DNA of 64,000 nucleotides from Hymenobacter sp. BT559. Lineage in GTDB: Bacteria; Bacteroidota; Bacteroidia; Cytophagales; Hymenobacteraceae. Each line of letters opens with the position of its first letter. The first letter of the stretch is position 1. The notes under the pieces were generated by a model. It was not told where the DNA came from, made no database searches, and saw only the letters and a list, made by a program, of their open reading frames with translations. Both the position numbers and the translations under genes were made by a program. Positions 37,354-45,525 of this stretch are shown one piece after another. The stretch is taken from assembly GCF_017571525.1 (NCBI RefSeq), contig NZ_JAGETY010000001.1:248001-312000 (forward strand), in the 5' to 3' direction.

Positions 37354-37483
37354 CGCACCCAGGTAGGCTGCTTCGGCGCCCCCGCCCTGCCTGGGGTAAG
37401 GGCGCCGCTGTTCTACAGCAGATTAAGCCACATGCTCGCTGCTATTTCTCACTCAAGCAGAGCAGCGGCGCCCTTTACACCTG

Positions 37484-38761
37484 TTAGCGTTCCAGCAGGA
37501 TTCCCGGCCCTAAAATCACCATATCCACCCGGCCTTTCAGCGTCTGGTCGATGAAGGGGGTGTTCTGGGATTTGGATTTCATAAAGTCCCGCGTAAAGGT
37601 CGTTTCGGCTTCGGTGTCGAACAGGACGCAGTTGGCCGGCTGGCCGACTTCGATGCTGGGCACCGGCAGGTCCATCAGGCGGCGGGGCTCCGCCGAGTAG
37701 CGCTTTACCACCAGGTCCCAGCCAAATTTCTTAGGCTCGACGAAGAAGTGGTGCAGCGAAACCAAGGCCGTATCCAGGCCGGTGATGCCGTTGGGCGCGC
37801 TAATGAAATCCTGGGCTTTCTCAAATGGCGTGTGCGGCGCGTGGTCGGTGGCAATGAGGTCGAACACGCCTTCGATGAGCCCTTCGAGCAGCGCGTCGCA
37901 GTCGGCCTGCGTGCGCAGCGGCGGGTTCATCTTGTAGTTCGTGTCGTAGTCACCAATGTGCTCGTCGGTAAACAGCAGGTGGTGCGGGGCCACTTCGGCC
38001 GTCACCTTCACATCGCCGCGCGATTTCCACCAGCGGATGGTTTCCATGCCGAGCTTGCTCGACACGTGCTGGATGTGCACGTGCGCGCCGGCCGCCCGGG
38101 CCAAACGAATGTCGCGGTCAATGATAATCTCCTCCGCGCAAGCCGGTGAACCCTTAATACCAAGCCGATAGCTCATCACGCCTTCGTTGAGGGCACGCGG
38201 CCCGGCCAGCTCGGGCACCTCGCAGTGGCTGGCGAAAAACATCCCGAACTCGGTGGCATACTGCATGGCCCGCAGCAGCACGGCCGGGTCGTTGGTGGTG
38301 TCGCCGTCGTCGGTGAGCATTTTGACCCCTAGCCCGCGCATCCCCTCGATTTCCGCCAGCTCCTTGCCCTCGCGGTTCTTCGTGACGCAGCCCGAGGTGT
38401 ACACCGGAATGCGCGAGCGGTCTTTAGCATTTTCCAGCACGGTGGCCACGGTAGTGGCCGAGTCGAGGGCCGGGCGGGTGTTGGGCATCATCACCACGCC
38501 GGTAATGCCGCCGTTGATGGCCGCCTCGCTGCCCGTTGTAATGGTTTCCTTGTTCTCGAAGCCGGGCGCGCGGAAGTGCACGTGGGCATCAAACATGCCT
38601 GGCATCAGCACCCGGCCACGCGCGTCGATGACGCGCGCACCCTCAGGAATAGCCAGTTTAGTACCGATGTCCTGGATTTTTCCTTCGACAATCAGGACAT
38701 CGCCCTCGCGCAGCACGGGTGAGTTTTCGGAAGCGATGCGGGCATTTTGAAGGAGAAGCAT
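37484..38761 (-). CDS. pyrC: Dihydroorotase
   Basis: The 425-residue amidohydrolase makes dihydroorotate from carbamoyl aspartate, the third step of pyrimidine synthesis. Metal ligands are seen in FDAHVHFRAPGFENKE (His-x-His), FASHCEVPEL, VHIQHVSS and LIATDHAPHTP. This is the class I (PyrC/allantoinase-like) form with the N-terminal beta cap. It follows pyrB on the same strand after 77 bp; the two give consecutive pathway steps and probably share a transcript. Confidence 0.95.
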   Translation of the reverse strand: MLLLQNARIASENSPVLREGDVLIVEGKIQDIGTKLAIPEGARVIDARGRVLMPGMFDAHVHFRAPGFENKETITTGSEAAINGGITGVVMMPNTRPALDSATTVATVLENAKDRSRIPVYTSGCVTKNREGKELAEIEGMRGLGVKMLTDDGDTTNDPAVLLRAMQYATEFGMFFASHCEVPELAGPRALNEGVMSYRLGIKGSPACAEEIIIDRDIRLARAAGAHVHIQHVSSKLGMETIRWWKSRGDVKVTAEVAPHHLLFTDEHIGDYDTNYKMNPPLRTQADCDALLEGLIEGVFDLIATDHAPHTPFEKAQDFISAPNGITGLDTALVSLHHFFVEPKKFGWDLVVKRYSAEPRRLMDLPVPSIEVGQPANCVLFDTEAETTFTRDFMKSKSQNTPFIDQTLKGRVDMVILGPGILLER

Positions 38762-38838
38762 GAAGTGATAATGTCTGTAAACCGCTAGGGTTATGGAAGA
38801 TGTAAGTAAGAACTGAAATTAGCCTGCGCGGCTGGCAC

Positions 38839-39825
38839 CTAGGGTGTGAGCAGCGAGGAGCCCGCCCGCGGCCGCGCGGCAGCAGTATAAGCCTCCTGCT
38901 TCGGAAACTCCCCGCCCGGCGTAAGCCAGTCGAGCACGGCCATGCGGATGGAGATGCCATTTTCGACCTGGTTGGTAATCAGGCTACGCTCGTAATCCAT
39001 TACGGCGTCGCACAGCTCGACCCCCCGGTTCACGGGGCCGGGGTGCATGATGTAGAGGCCCCGGTCGCGGATTTCTGCCAGCCGGGCCGTGGTGATACCG
39101 TAGACCCGGTGATACTCGCGCACGCTCGGGAAAAACTGCACGTCCTGGCGCTCTAGCTGCACGCGAAGCAGGTACACCACATCGGGGCCCCAGGCCATAG
39201 CTGCCTCGTAGTCGGTGAAGCGGGGGATGCTTTCCGGCACGTACTTGGGCACCAGCGAGCCCGGCCCGAGGTACGCCACCTCGATGCCTAGCTTTTGCAG
39301 CAGCGTGCTGGTAGAGCGTGCCACGCGCGAGTGCAGAATATCACCGATGATGAGGACTTTTTTGCCCCTTGGGTCAGGAAATTTCTCCCGGATGGTAAAA
39401 GCGTCCAGCAGGGCCTGGGTGGGGTGCTCGTGCGCCCCGTCGCCGGCATTGATAACCGACGCCGTGGTTTGACGGGCTATCATGCCCGGCAGGCCGGGGT
39501 GGCTATGGCGCACCACGATATAGTCGGTGCGCATGGCCTGAAGCGTCTCGATGGTCTCGCGCACCGACTCGCCCTTGGTGATGGAGGAGTGGGCAACGTC
39601 GAAATTCGTGACCTCCGCCGAGAGACGTTTGGCCGCAACCTCGAAGGAGGAGTGCGTGCGGGTGCTAGCCTCGTAGAACAGCATGAGCACGGACTTACCC
39701 TCAAGGGCGGGGATTTTTTTCACCGAGTGGGTGAACAATTTTTTGAACGACGTGGATTGGTCGAGCAAAAACTCGATTTCCTCCCGGTGAAGGGAGGCGA
39801 TATCGAGCAGGTCTTTACGTGCCAT
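38839..39825 (-). CDS. pyrB: Aspartate carbamoyltransferase catalytic chain
   Basis: The 328-residue enzyme joins carbamoyl phosphate and aspartate. Signatures in order: FYEASTRTHSSFEVAAKRL (carbamoyl-phosphate loop), the ARQTTASVINAGDGAHEHPTQ segment with the conserved His-Pro-Thr-Gln, and MHPGPVNRGVEL near residue 268. No pyrI regulatory chain gene is beside it. A minus-strand leader with a promoter-like box and a terminator hairpin lies upstream (39950-40132), suggesting control by attenuation. Confidence 0.95.
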   Translation of the reverse strand: MARKDLLDIASLHREEIEFLLDQSTSFKKLFTHSVKKIPALEGKSVLMLFYEASTRTHSSFEVAAKRLSAEVTNFDVAHSSITKGESVRETIETLQAMRTDYIVVRHSHPGLPGMIARQTTASVINAGDGAHEHPTQALLDAFTIREKFPDPRGKKVLIIGDILHSRVARSTSTLLQKLGIEVAYLGPGSLVPKYVPESIPRFTDYEAAMAWGPDVVYLLRVQLERQDVQFFPSVREYHRVYGITTARLAEIRDRGLYIMHPGPVNRGVELCDAVMDYERSLITNQVENGISIRMAVLDWLTPGGEFPKQEAYTAAARPRAGSSLLTP

Positions 39826-39947
39826 ACCGAAGGGGAGGGAAATGAGATTGACTAGCTAAAACAGACAAGATGAAGGCTTACCGGCCACTACTCATGACGG
39901 GTAGCCTGATTGGTGGCGTGGCGACTGCCACCGAACGGAGCGGACAT

Positions 39948-39977
39948 AAAAAAACCGTTTCGGAATCCGAAACGGTG
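39948..39977 (-). terminator. Terminator in the pyrB upstream region
   Basis: On the minus strand, ACCGTTTCGG / CCGAAACGGT (39954-39976 with 3-nt loop) is followed by a run of seven or more U. It stands about 125 bp before the pyrB start, with no certain gene ahead of it, so it may end a short leader or small RNA. Confidence 0.8.
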
Positions 39978-40124
39978 GCGGGGTAATAAGCAGAAAAAAT
40001 AGCGGAAATGCCAAAGGCAACATCGGGAAAACCGTTGGTGGCGAAGACCTTGCGGCCTACTCGCGGCTCCTTGCTGAGCAGGGTTCCGCGCTTCGTCAAC
40101 AGGTTTTTTGGTTGAAGCACGGTG
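39977..40124 (-). ncRNA. Candidate pyrBC leader or small RNA
   Basis: Between a TAGCTTTG box and the terminator lies about 150 bp that could be transcribed toward pyrB. It contains GAGCCGCGAGTAGGCCGC, which faintly recalls a PyrR-binding loop. Overlapping short frames run through the hairpin and look spurious. Either an attenuator leader of pyrBC or an independent small RNA would fit; the sequence alone does not decide. Confidence 0.4.
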
Positions 40125-40132
40125 CAAAGCTA
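40125..40132 (-). promoter_or_regulatory. Predicted -7 box of the pyrB leader
   Basis: TAGCTTTG on the minus strand matches TAnnTTTG exactly. No clear -33 TTG is found at 19-21 bp. It is about 300 bp upstream of pyrB. Confidence 0.45.
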
Positions 40133-40420
40133 CGGCAGTGTTACGTATCCCTTAAGCAGGTTAGGCAAAAATTTGCGTAGAGGCGAGCGTACGCATTGCG
40201 AGCAAACGAGTGAACGACGCGTTTTTGCCAAACATATGCAGCATGCGGAAGCGCTGCGGGCCGGTTGGCACCCCTAGCAGCCGGTTCAAGGCAAGGTCTT
40301 AAAGTCAACCAGGCAGCTTCAGTCCGCGCGCTTACCAGGAGGCAACAAGCGCATCCAAGTCAACGCGTAAACAATCTCGCAGAGCTTCAGTAACGCCACG
40401 CTACTAACCCGCAGGCCAAT

Positions 40421-40451
40421 AAAAAACCTCAGAATATTTCTGAGGGTTTTT
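40421..40451 (-). terminator. Original chromosomal terminator of tRNA-Phe, now at the far end of the element
   Basis: CCTCAGAA / TTCTGAGG (40427-40434 and 40438-40445) with A and T runs on both sides, directly beside the left att repeat. Before integration it would have followed the tRNA-Phe 3' end; the element brings its own terminator at the other side. Confidence 0.75.
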
Positions 40452-40465
40452 GTGGCAACAGTTGG
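40447..40465. repeat. Left attachment site (19-bp direct repeat)
   Basis: TTTTTGTGGCAACAGTTGG is identical to 53941-53959, where it covers the last 13 nt of the tRNA-Phe gene plus 6 nt beyond it. The copy here is the tRNA fragment left at the far end after site-specific integration. Confidence 0.9.
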
Positions 40466-40659
40466 GCCCGCACCCCACGAGTTAGCCCGCTCTCAACCAC
40501 TACTAAAATTGCCTTTAATTCACCGTAGAGGCAGTTTCTCCCGAACGGCTATCTGAATTAGTCTAGCTAGTATCGGGATTAGTCGGGCATTTTGTCCCCC
40601 GGTTGTCCCCTGAGCGGGGGACAGGGCGTAGCTTTAGGGAAGTATTCCATTCCTACTCT

Positions 40660-41904
40660 ATGGCCGCCGTTTCGTTTCTACTGAAGGAGCCCAGCGCTAG
40701 CAAAGCAACGCCCATTTTCGCCTTCGTGAGCTTTGATGGCCAGCGTGTCAAAGTCTCCACTGGCCTAAGCATTCTGCCCAGGCAGTGGCTCAAGACCGAG
40801 CAGCGAGCCCAGACGCGCGGGCTACCCGATAACGGCAAGCTTAACGACGCGCTGGAGCTAGCTGAGCAGCAGCTGCTCGACTGCTACCGCACTCACCGGG
40901 CCGAGGGCCACCTGCCCAGCACAGAGGCCTTGCGCGCGGCTGTGGTACCGGTGCCAGCTGAGCAGGTGGCCGCGGCGGCCGCCGTTACCTTCTGGCAGCA
41001 TCTTGATGAGTGGGTAGAGCAGAAGCGCGCCCAGGGCCTGCTCAATACAGCCCGCACCTACGCCACCGCCGCGCGCCACCTACGCGAGTTTGCCCAGGCC
41101 AGCCGCTACGGGGTAGATTTCGACACTATTACGGCCAGCTTTGGGGAGAAATTCACGGCCTACCTCGTCGGGCCCGCCCACCTGACGGATAACACCATCA
41201 GCAAGAACCTGACCCGCCTCAAGCTCTTTATGAAGTGGGCAGCCGGCCGGGGCCTGCATACCAATACCTACTACCCGAAGCTCACCTGGTCCCGGCGCGA
41301 GCCCGACGTGATGACGCTCACGGCCGACGAATTGCAGCACTTGGCCACGCTGCCGCTGCCAGCGGGTAGCTACCTCGACAACGCCCGCGGACTGTTCGTG
41401 CTCAGCTGTTACACCGGCTTGCGCTACTCGGACCTGGTGAGCATCCGGGCTGAGCACGTGCGCGGCAACTCGCTGCGCCTAGTGATGCACAAAACGAAGG
41501 ATGTAGTAACGGTGCCCTTGCGGCCTGAGGCTGTGGCGCTCGTCGAGCGCGTAGTGGCCGGCGAGCTGCGGCCGGTGGCCAACCAAGTGCTCAACCGGTT
41601 TTTAAAGGAGCTAGGCCAGCGCGCCGAGCTAGCGACGCCGGTAGAAGTGGTGCGCTACCGCGGCGGCCGGCGTGAGAGCGAGACGCTGGCCAAGTGGCAG
41701 CGGCTGACCTGCCACACCGGCCGGCGCACTTTCGCTACGCTGGCGCTGGAGCAAGGCCTGCGGCCCGAACTCGTGATGAAGATTACTGGGCACAAGAGCT
41801 GGGCCAGCTTCAAGCGCTACGTCAACATCACGGCAGATGTGGTGAGCAAGGAGTTTCACCGGGTGTATGGAGGTGGTGGCCAGGCTTTAAATGAAATCAC
41901 CTAG
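40660..41904 (+). CDS. Tyrosine recombinase (integrase) of the element
   Basis: A 414-residue site-specific recombinase of the Bacteroidota phage-integrase-like SAM-domain type. I start at MAAVSFLLKEPSASKATPIF, because upstream residues are non-conserved and a TAGCTTTA box lies 32 bp before. The arm-binding N domain reads FVSFDGQRVKVSTGLSILP, the SAM-like domain is near 110-210, and the catalytic domain holds Arg (CYTGLRYSDLVSIR), Lys (HKTKDVVTVPL), His-x-x-Arg (CHTGRRTFATLALEQG), His (GHKSWASFKRY) and Tyr in KRYVNI. It lies just inside the left att repeat and presumably catalyses insertion into tRNA-Phe. Confidence 0.95.
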   Translation: MAAVSFLLKEPSASKATPIFAFVSFDGQRVKVSTGLSILPRQWLKTEQRAQTRGLPDNGKLNDALELAEQQLLDCYRTHRAEGHLPSTEALRAAVVPVPAEQVAAAAAVTFWQHLDEWVEQKRAQGLLNTARTYATAARHLREFAQASRYGVDFDTITASFGEKFTAYLVGPAHLTDNTISKNLTRLKLFMKWAAGRGLHTNTYYPKLTWSRREPDVMTLTADELQHLATLPLPAGSYLDNARGLFVLSCYTGLRYSDLVSIRAEHVRGNSLRLVMHKTKDVVTVPLRPEAVALVERVVAGELRPVANQVLNRFLKELGQRAELATPVEVVRYRGGRRESETLAKWQRLTCHTGRRTFATLALEQGLRPELVMKITGHKSWASFKRYVNITADVVSKEFHRVYGGGGQALNEIT

Positions 41905-41916
41905 TAAATTTGTTTG

Positions 41917-42870
41917 ATGCACTTATCAGACCCACCCGGCTATGAACATACCATACACTTTCAGGCATTCATTACTTCCCCCGAATTATCTGATTTCCTA
42001 TTAAGTAATCGCCTGCAGAGGGTACAAGCTATGCATCCTCTGCTGACAGGGGTTCGGGTAGTGATTGGTGGCACCAACACTGTAAAACCGCATCATGTCA
42101 CTACCCTGGCTTGCTTGCTAGACGAGTACCGTCGAGCCCGAATAGCTATTCGCTTCGAAGAGGCAAATGCAGTAGTTTTTGACTACTTACGAATTATCAG
42201 CTTTTTTGCCCAGTGGGATACACTTGGTAATAACGTAGAAATATCCACTTTTCAGGTGGCAACTGATTCTACGTCATTCATCCTTTGGCGAGCTGAGCCA
42301 ACAGCGATGAATGCTTACATTCAGGGTGCTTATCAGCATTATAGTACTAGCTTTTTCAAAGGGAAAAACCTAACTTTTCTAACTACTTATTTAGCAGAAC
42401 TTTTCAATAATGTATTTGACCATGCGTTCAATGCCACTTCTTCTAATCGAGTAGCATTCGGCATGGTGCAGTACTATCCGTCTCGTCGTCGCTTATTTAT
42501 CGCAGTATCCGACTTTGGCTTAGGTATACCCAAGACAATCAATCACTTTCTAACGACAAATGGTCAGGAACCAGTTACTGCTACCGAAGCGTTATAAAAG
42601 GCCCTAGCCCCTCGTTTCACTTCACGTTCGCGCCCTCATAACCAAGGCCGTGGCCTTGATACCCTGCGCACCGGAATTTTACAATTACGTGGTACTCTAA
42701 CGCTTCAGACATCCAGAATTATCTACCACGTAAGCGAAAAGGGCCGCGAGATTTTTCATGGCTGCCCTGAGGTAGACTTTCCCGGCACAACTGCCACACT
42801 ACGAATATTTTACGACAATTTGCCTCTTGAGGAAACTGACATCCTAGAAGACGATATTGAGTTGTTTTGA
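41917..42870 (+). pseudogene. GHKL ATP-binding protein broken by an in-frame stop
   Basis: Reads as one 318-codon frame with a TAA at 42595-42597. Before the stop: a STAS-like N-terminal half (VRVVIGGTNTVKPHHVTTLA), then the GHKL N box LAELFNNVFDHAFN and G1 box VSDFGLGIP. After the stop the same frame continues with the G2 box PHNQGRGLDTLRTG and a normal C-terminus to a TGA at 42870. The codon TAA could be one base change from CAA or AAA. The gene is AT-richer than the element core. The downstream DUF4325 gene is its usual partner. It could be a true pseudogene, a readthrough gene or a sequencing error. Confidence 0.85.
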
Positions 42871-42923
42871 ATAAATCTGCCGTATACTGTCAACAAGTAA
42901 TTCGCCCTGTCCAATTTTCACCT

Positions 42924-43238
42924 ATGAGCGCTCACCTCCCCACCGGCGCAGTCCTGATGGTAGCATCCGCTACGACTAGCACGCTTTCTAATGCAGACGG
43001 CTATAAGCTGTTTGTTGCCTTGAAAGAAGCGCTAACGGAGCAACCAGGCTCTGTTACATTGGACCTTACTGACGTAGTGAATTTCTCTAGCTCGTTTCTC
43101 AATTCTTCGCTTGGCGCATTGTATGACGAGTTTGGCACAGAAGGTTATAAGCGCTTACGTTTAAATAACTATAAGCCAGCTCAAGCTAAAATGCTGAAGG
43201 AATACATGGCTGATGTAGCTCGAACCCATCACGCTTAA
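42924..43238 (+). CDS. STAS-like DUF4325 protein
   Basis: A 104-residue protein from the ATG giving MSAHLPTGAVLMVASATTST; a TTG at 42867 overlapping the ATPase stop would add 19 residues and allow coupling. The core VTLDLTDVVNFSSSFLNSSLGALYDEFG is the DUF4325/STAS-like signature. Such proteins are often encoded beside a GHKL ATPase, as here, which recalls anti-sigma/anti-anti-sigma partner switching. What the pair controls is unknown. Confidence 0.85.
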   Translation: MSAHLPTGAVLMVASATTSTLSNADGYKLFVALKEALTEQPGSVTLDLTDVVNFSSSFLNSSLGALYDEFGTEGYKRLRLNNYKPAQAKMLKEYMADVARTHHA

Positions 43239-43261
43239 TATCGCCTCTCGCTTTATCATAG

Positions 43262-43288
43262 GCCTCGCCCACCCGGCGGGGCTTTTTT
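43262..43288 (+). terminator. Rho-independent terminator after the DUF4325 gene
   Basis: Stem GCCTCGCC / GGCGGGGC (43262-43269 and 43275-43282, one G-U pair) followed by six T. Confidence 0.8.
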
Positions 43289-43413
43289 ATGCCCAGCAAC
43301 TACTCGTTACCCTCAGCCCCGAGCAGGCCGCTAGCTTGGTGAGCAGCTACTGCGCCGCTGGCAGCCCACTGCCCCAGTACCTGAGCTACCGGCGTGGCAA
43401 GGCCGAGCGATAA
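43289..43413 (+). pseudogene. Possible gene fragment between two terminators
   Basis: A start-less frame reads LLVTLSPEQAASLVSSYCAAG and goes on SPLPQYLSYRRGKAER to a TAA at 43411-43413. It reads like the C-terminus of a small protein, but no start codon or family is evident. It may be the tail of a gene lost by recombination between the element's modules. Confidence 0.3.
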
Positions 43414-43417
43414 TGAA

Positions 43418-43443
43418 GAAGGCCACCCGGTGGGGTGGCCTTC
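43418..43443. terminator. Bidirectional terminator
   Basis: A perfect 11-bp stem GAAGGCCACCC / GGGTGGCCTTC with a GGTG loop, 25 bp after the stop of the minus-strand repressor gene and probably its terminator. Confidence 0.75.
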
Positions 43444-43468
43444 GTTGTTTTTATGCTGTCTCTATTGA

Positions 43469-44086
43469 TTAGGCAGCAGGCCAAGTACCTGTGTCACCAA
43501 AAAAGTCTCTAACGGCTTGCTCGGTTACTATCGGTCGGTCTGCAATAAGTTGATAACGCAAACGCCCAGAGTCAATTAGCCTTACCGCTTCGCTTAATTC
43601 ACAGCCCATCCTTCGATATAAACGGTCATCATAATCTCGGTCTGGGCTTGGATTTTCCCCAAGATGATAAGTACGCATCATTGCAGCCTCACGAGTAATA
43701 GCAATTGCTCTTGCTATTAGCTCCTCAGCCGTTTGTGTTCGCTGGCTACTCCCATGAAGGATAGCATTCTGACTATCAGCATAGTTTTCTTCATCAAGCT
43801 TCTGCTGTAAAAGCTCGAGTAGAGTAGCCTTCTCATTGATATAAGAAATCTCTTTTTTAGATGCTTCCCGCAGTGGGCGTGCTTCATAGTATAGCTCTGT
43901 CAAATCAGCATTGAGCACGTCTGAAATCTTCTTCATAGTTTCAAACGACGGCCGGGCTTCAGCTCGCTCAAACTGAGAGATAGCAGCCTTAGATACGCCA
44001 ACTTTTAGCGCTAAATCAGTCTGAGTCATCTTACTCTGTTTGCGGAACCTGCGGATTATCTCGCTTAGTGAAGTTCTTGTTGCCAT
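43469..44086 (-). CDS. XRE-family repressor (cI-like)
   Basis: A 205-residue regulator from the ATG giving MATRTSLSEIIRRFRKQSKM; an ATG 11 codons earlier is possible. The HTH is TQTDLALKVGVSKAAISQFERAEARPS, residues about 20-50. A helical C-terminal part follows, with no peptidase motif. It is divergent from a small HTH gene across a 140-bp region holding repeated GTAAAGTA motifs and one 18-bp palindrome, the layout of a lysogeny switch. Codon use is AT-richer than the genes to the right. It probably keeps the element silent. Confidence 0.88.
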   Translation of the reverse strand: MATRTSLSEIIRRFRKQSKMTQTDLALKVGVSKAAISQFERAEARPSFETMKKISDVLNADLTELYYEARPLREASKKEISYINEKATLLELLQQKLDEENYADSQNAILHGSSQRTQTAEELIARAIAITREAAMMRTYHLGENPSPDRDYDDRLYRRMGCELSEAVRLIDSGRLRYQLIADRPIVTEQAVRDFFGDTGTWPAA

Positions 44087-44136
44087 CGCTTTCAATGCAA
44101 TCAATTGATTTTCAGGCAAATATAATACATTTTATG

Positions 44137-44205
44137 AAAGTAAAGTAAATTCCACTTGATTTTACAAGTAAAGTACTTTACTTTTGAACAGTAAAGTAAA
44201 GTAAG
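44137..44205. promoter_or_regulatory. Operator cluster of the repressor/Cro-like switch
   Basis: Three groups of GTAAAGTA-type half-sites: AAAGTAAAGTAAA at 44137-44149, the perfect 18-bp palindrome AAGTAAAGTACTTTACTT at 44166-44183, and AGTAAAGTAAAGTAA at 44190-44204. They lie between the divergent repressor and small HTH genes and would cover both promoters. Confidence 0.75.
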
Positions 44206-44227
44206 CACCTAAAACAGCATCTGTCAG

Positions 44228-44449
44228 ATGAAGCGTACAAAAAGCCGCATCACCCAATTACTGCCTCGTGGGGCAGTCAAGGAGATTGCTACGACCGTAG
44301 GCCTTAGCGGACCTGCTGTTAGTATTGCCCTTCGTAGCGCTAATCCTGCCCACCCCGCTGTACAGGAAGCACTTCGTATCATTGACAAGAGTAACGCATT
44401 AGCTACAGCCCAGAAGCTAGCTACTCTCACCTCGGCCGCAGCCGACTAG
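44228..44449 (+). CDS. Small HTH protein in the Cro position
   Basis: A 73-residue protein whose N-terminal half reads as a helix-turn-helix (RGAVKEIATTVGLSGPAVSIAL). It is the first gene rightward from the operator cluster and divergent from the repressor, the place of Cro or an antirepressor. Family not named. It ends 12 bp before the excisionase-like gene. Confidence 0.75.
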   Translation: MKRTKSRITQLLPRGAVKEIATTVGLSGPAVSIALRSANPAHPAVQEALRIIDKSNALATAQKLATLTSAAAD

Positions 44450-44461
44450 CCCTGGTTAGGT

Positions 44462-44785
44462 ATGCAAGCTATCATCACCCAGGGCGTAGAGTATCAGCAA
44501 TTGCTTGAGGACCTGCGCGCCCTTATTCGCTTTGAGCTGACTCAGGCCCAGCCCATCGCTGGGGCCACCCAGCCGCCCGCTGACGAGTTGCTGACGATTG
44601 AGCAGGCAGCGGCCCTGCTCGACGTGTGCGTGGCCACCGTGCACGAGCACAAGCGCCGGGGCCTGCTACCCTACACCAAAATCGGGGGCCGGGCCTACGT
44701 GAAGCGCTCCGATGTGTTGGCCGCCGGCACCCGTGAGCAGCGCACTCAGAAACCTAGCAGGCCAAAGGGCAAATTACCAACTTAA
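44462..44785 (+). CDS. Excisionase-family helix-turn-helix protein
   Basis: A 107-residue protein with the MerR-like/excisionase winged HTH near residues 41-90: LLTIEQAAALLDVCVATVHE, HKRRGLLPYTKIGGRAYVKRSDV. The N-terminal part is a short helical extension. In tRNA-integrated elements such proteins often direct excision together with the integrase, and its place in the early rightward operon fits. A purely regulatory role is also possible. Confidence 0.85.
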   Translation: MQAIITQGVEYQQLLEDLRALIRFELTQAQPIAGATQPPADELLTIEQAAALLDVCVATVHEHKRRGLLPYTKIGGRAYVKRSDVLAAGTREQRTQKPSRPKGKLPT

Positions 44786-44876
44786 AGCTTCTCATTTTCA
44801 GGTTTTTAACGTATCACCTAAGTAGTGACATGGCTGCGCCATGCCCATTTTTTTCACCCTTTCATTTTTTACAACT

Positions 44877-45506
44877 ATGGTTGCTGTTGCCACCCGCGTA
44901 CCCCAGGCTGTTGCAGGCCTGACTACGCTCACCCCCACCGCCCAGGCCGCTGCACTGGGCTATCCTGCCACTCTCGTTGGCTTCACACCTGACCAACGAG
45001 GCTACTGGTTTGAGCCAGGCTTGCCCTGGTTCACAGCCGAGATGTTCCAGAATCACCCGCTCGATAACCGTGAGGGCACGCCCGACTATTTCAAGGGCTG
45101 GTCTACTATCCCCTGCATCGGGGATGTAGAATGCGACCATATGGCCCCGCGCTTTCCTCGGGGCTGCGCTATCAATACGATGCCAGTCCACACCAAGGAT
45201 ATGCTCGTGGTGGGCAAGGTCTACACCTACCGCTATACCAATAGTGCAACCGGCCTTGAAGAATGGAACATCGGCCGCTTAGTTAAGATTGGCGGCAACT
45301 ACTTGGAAGTAGCCAGCGACAACCCTAGCCCTGATGAGGCCGACCGCACTATCTGGCTACTTGAAGAAGAAGAGCACAAGGCCACTTGGGCTGTGCGCGA
45401 GGTAACGCACTACGCGAGCTACCCAAGCGAGGAAGGGCAGGGCCGCCCGGCCCTGCTGCTGGCCGAGCAACGAAGCGTTGCCACCCCGATGCCAACTGCT
45501 GCCTAG
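44877..45506 (+). CDS. S24/LexA-fold-like protein lacking the catalytic serine
   Basis: A 209-residue protein from the ATG giving MVAVATRVPQAVAGL. The second half aligns by eye with S24 (LexA/CI C-terminal) domains: IGDVECDHMAPRFPRGCAIN corresponds to the GDSM-P-x-G turn, and YTYRYTNSATGLEEWNIGRL then LVKIGGNYLEVASDNP to the closing strands. The nucleophile Ser is His here, so self-cleavage is not expected. No HTH is present. Similar proteins occur in Bacteroidota prophages without known function. It is followed after 19 bp by the replication initiator gene. Confidence 0.65.
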   Translation: MVAVATRVPQAVAGLTTLTPTAQAAALGYPATLVGFTPDQRGYWFEPGLPWFTAEMFQNHPLDNREGTPDYFKGWSTIPCIGDVECDHMAPRFPRGCAINTMPVHTKDMLVVGKVYTYRYTNSATGLEEWNIGRLVKIGGNYLEVASDNPSPDEADRTIWLLEEEEHKATWAVREVTHYASYPSEEGQGRPALLLAEQRSVATPMPTAA

Positions 45507-45525
45507 TATCCTGCCACGCCACCCT

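Noticed and set aside
39878..40120. 80-codon frame ahead of pyrB
   Set aside because: It runs straight through a strong terminator hairpin and its T-run, so it is unlikely to be translated as a whole.
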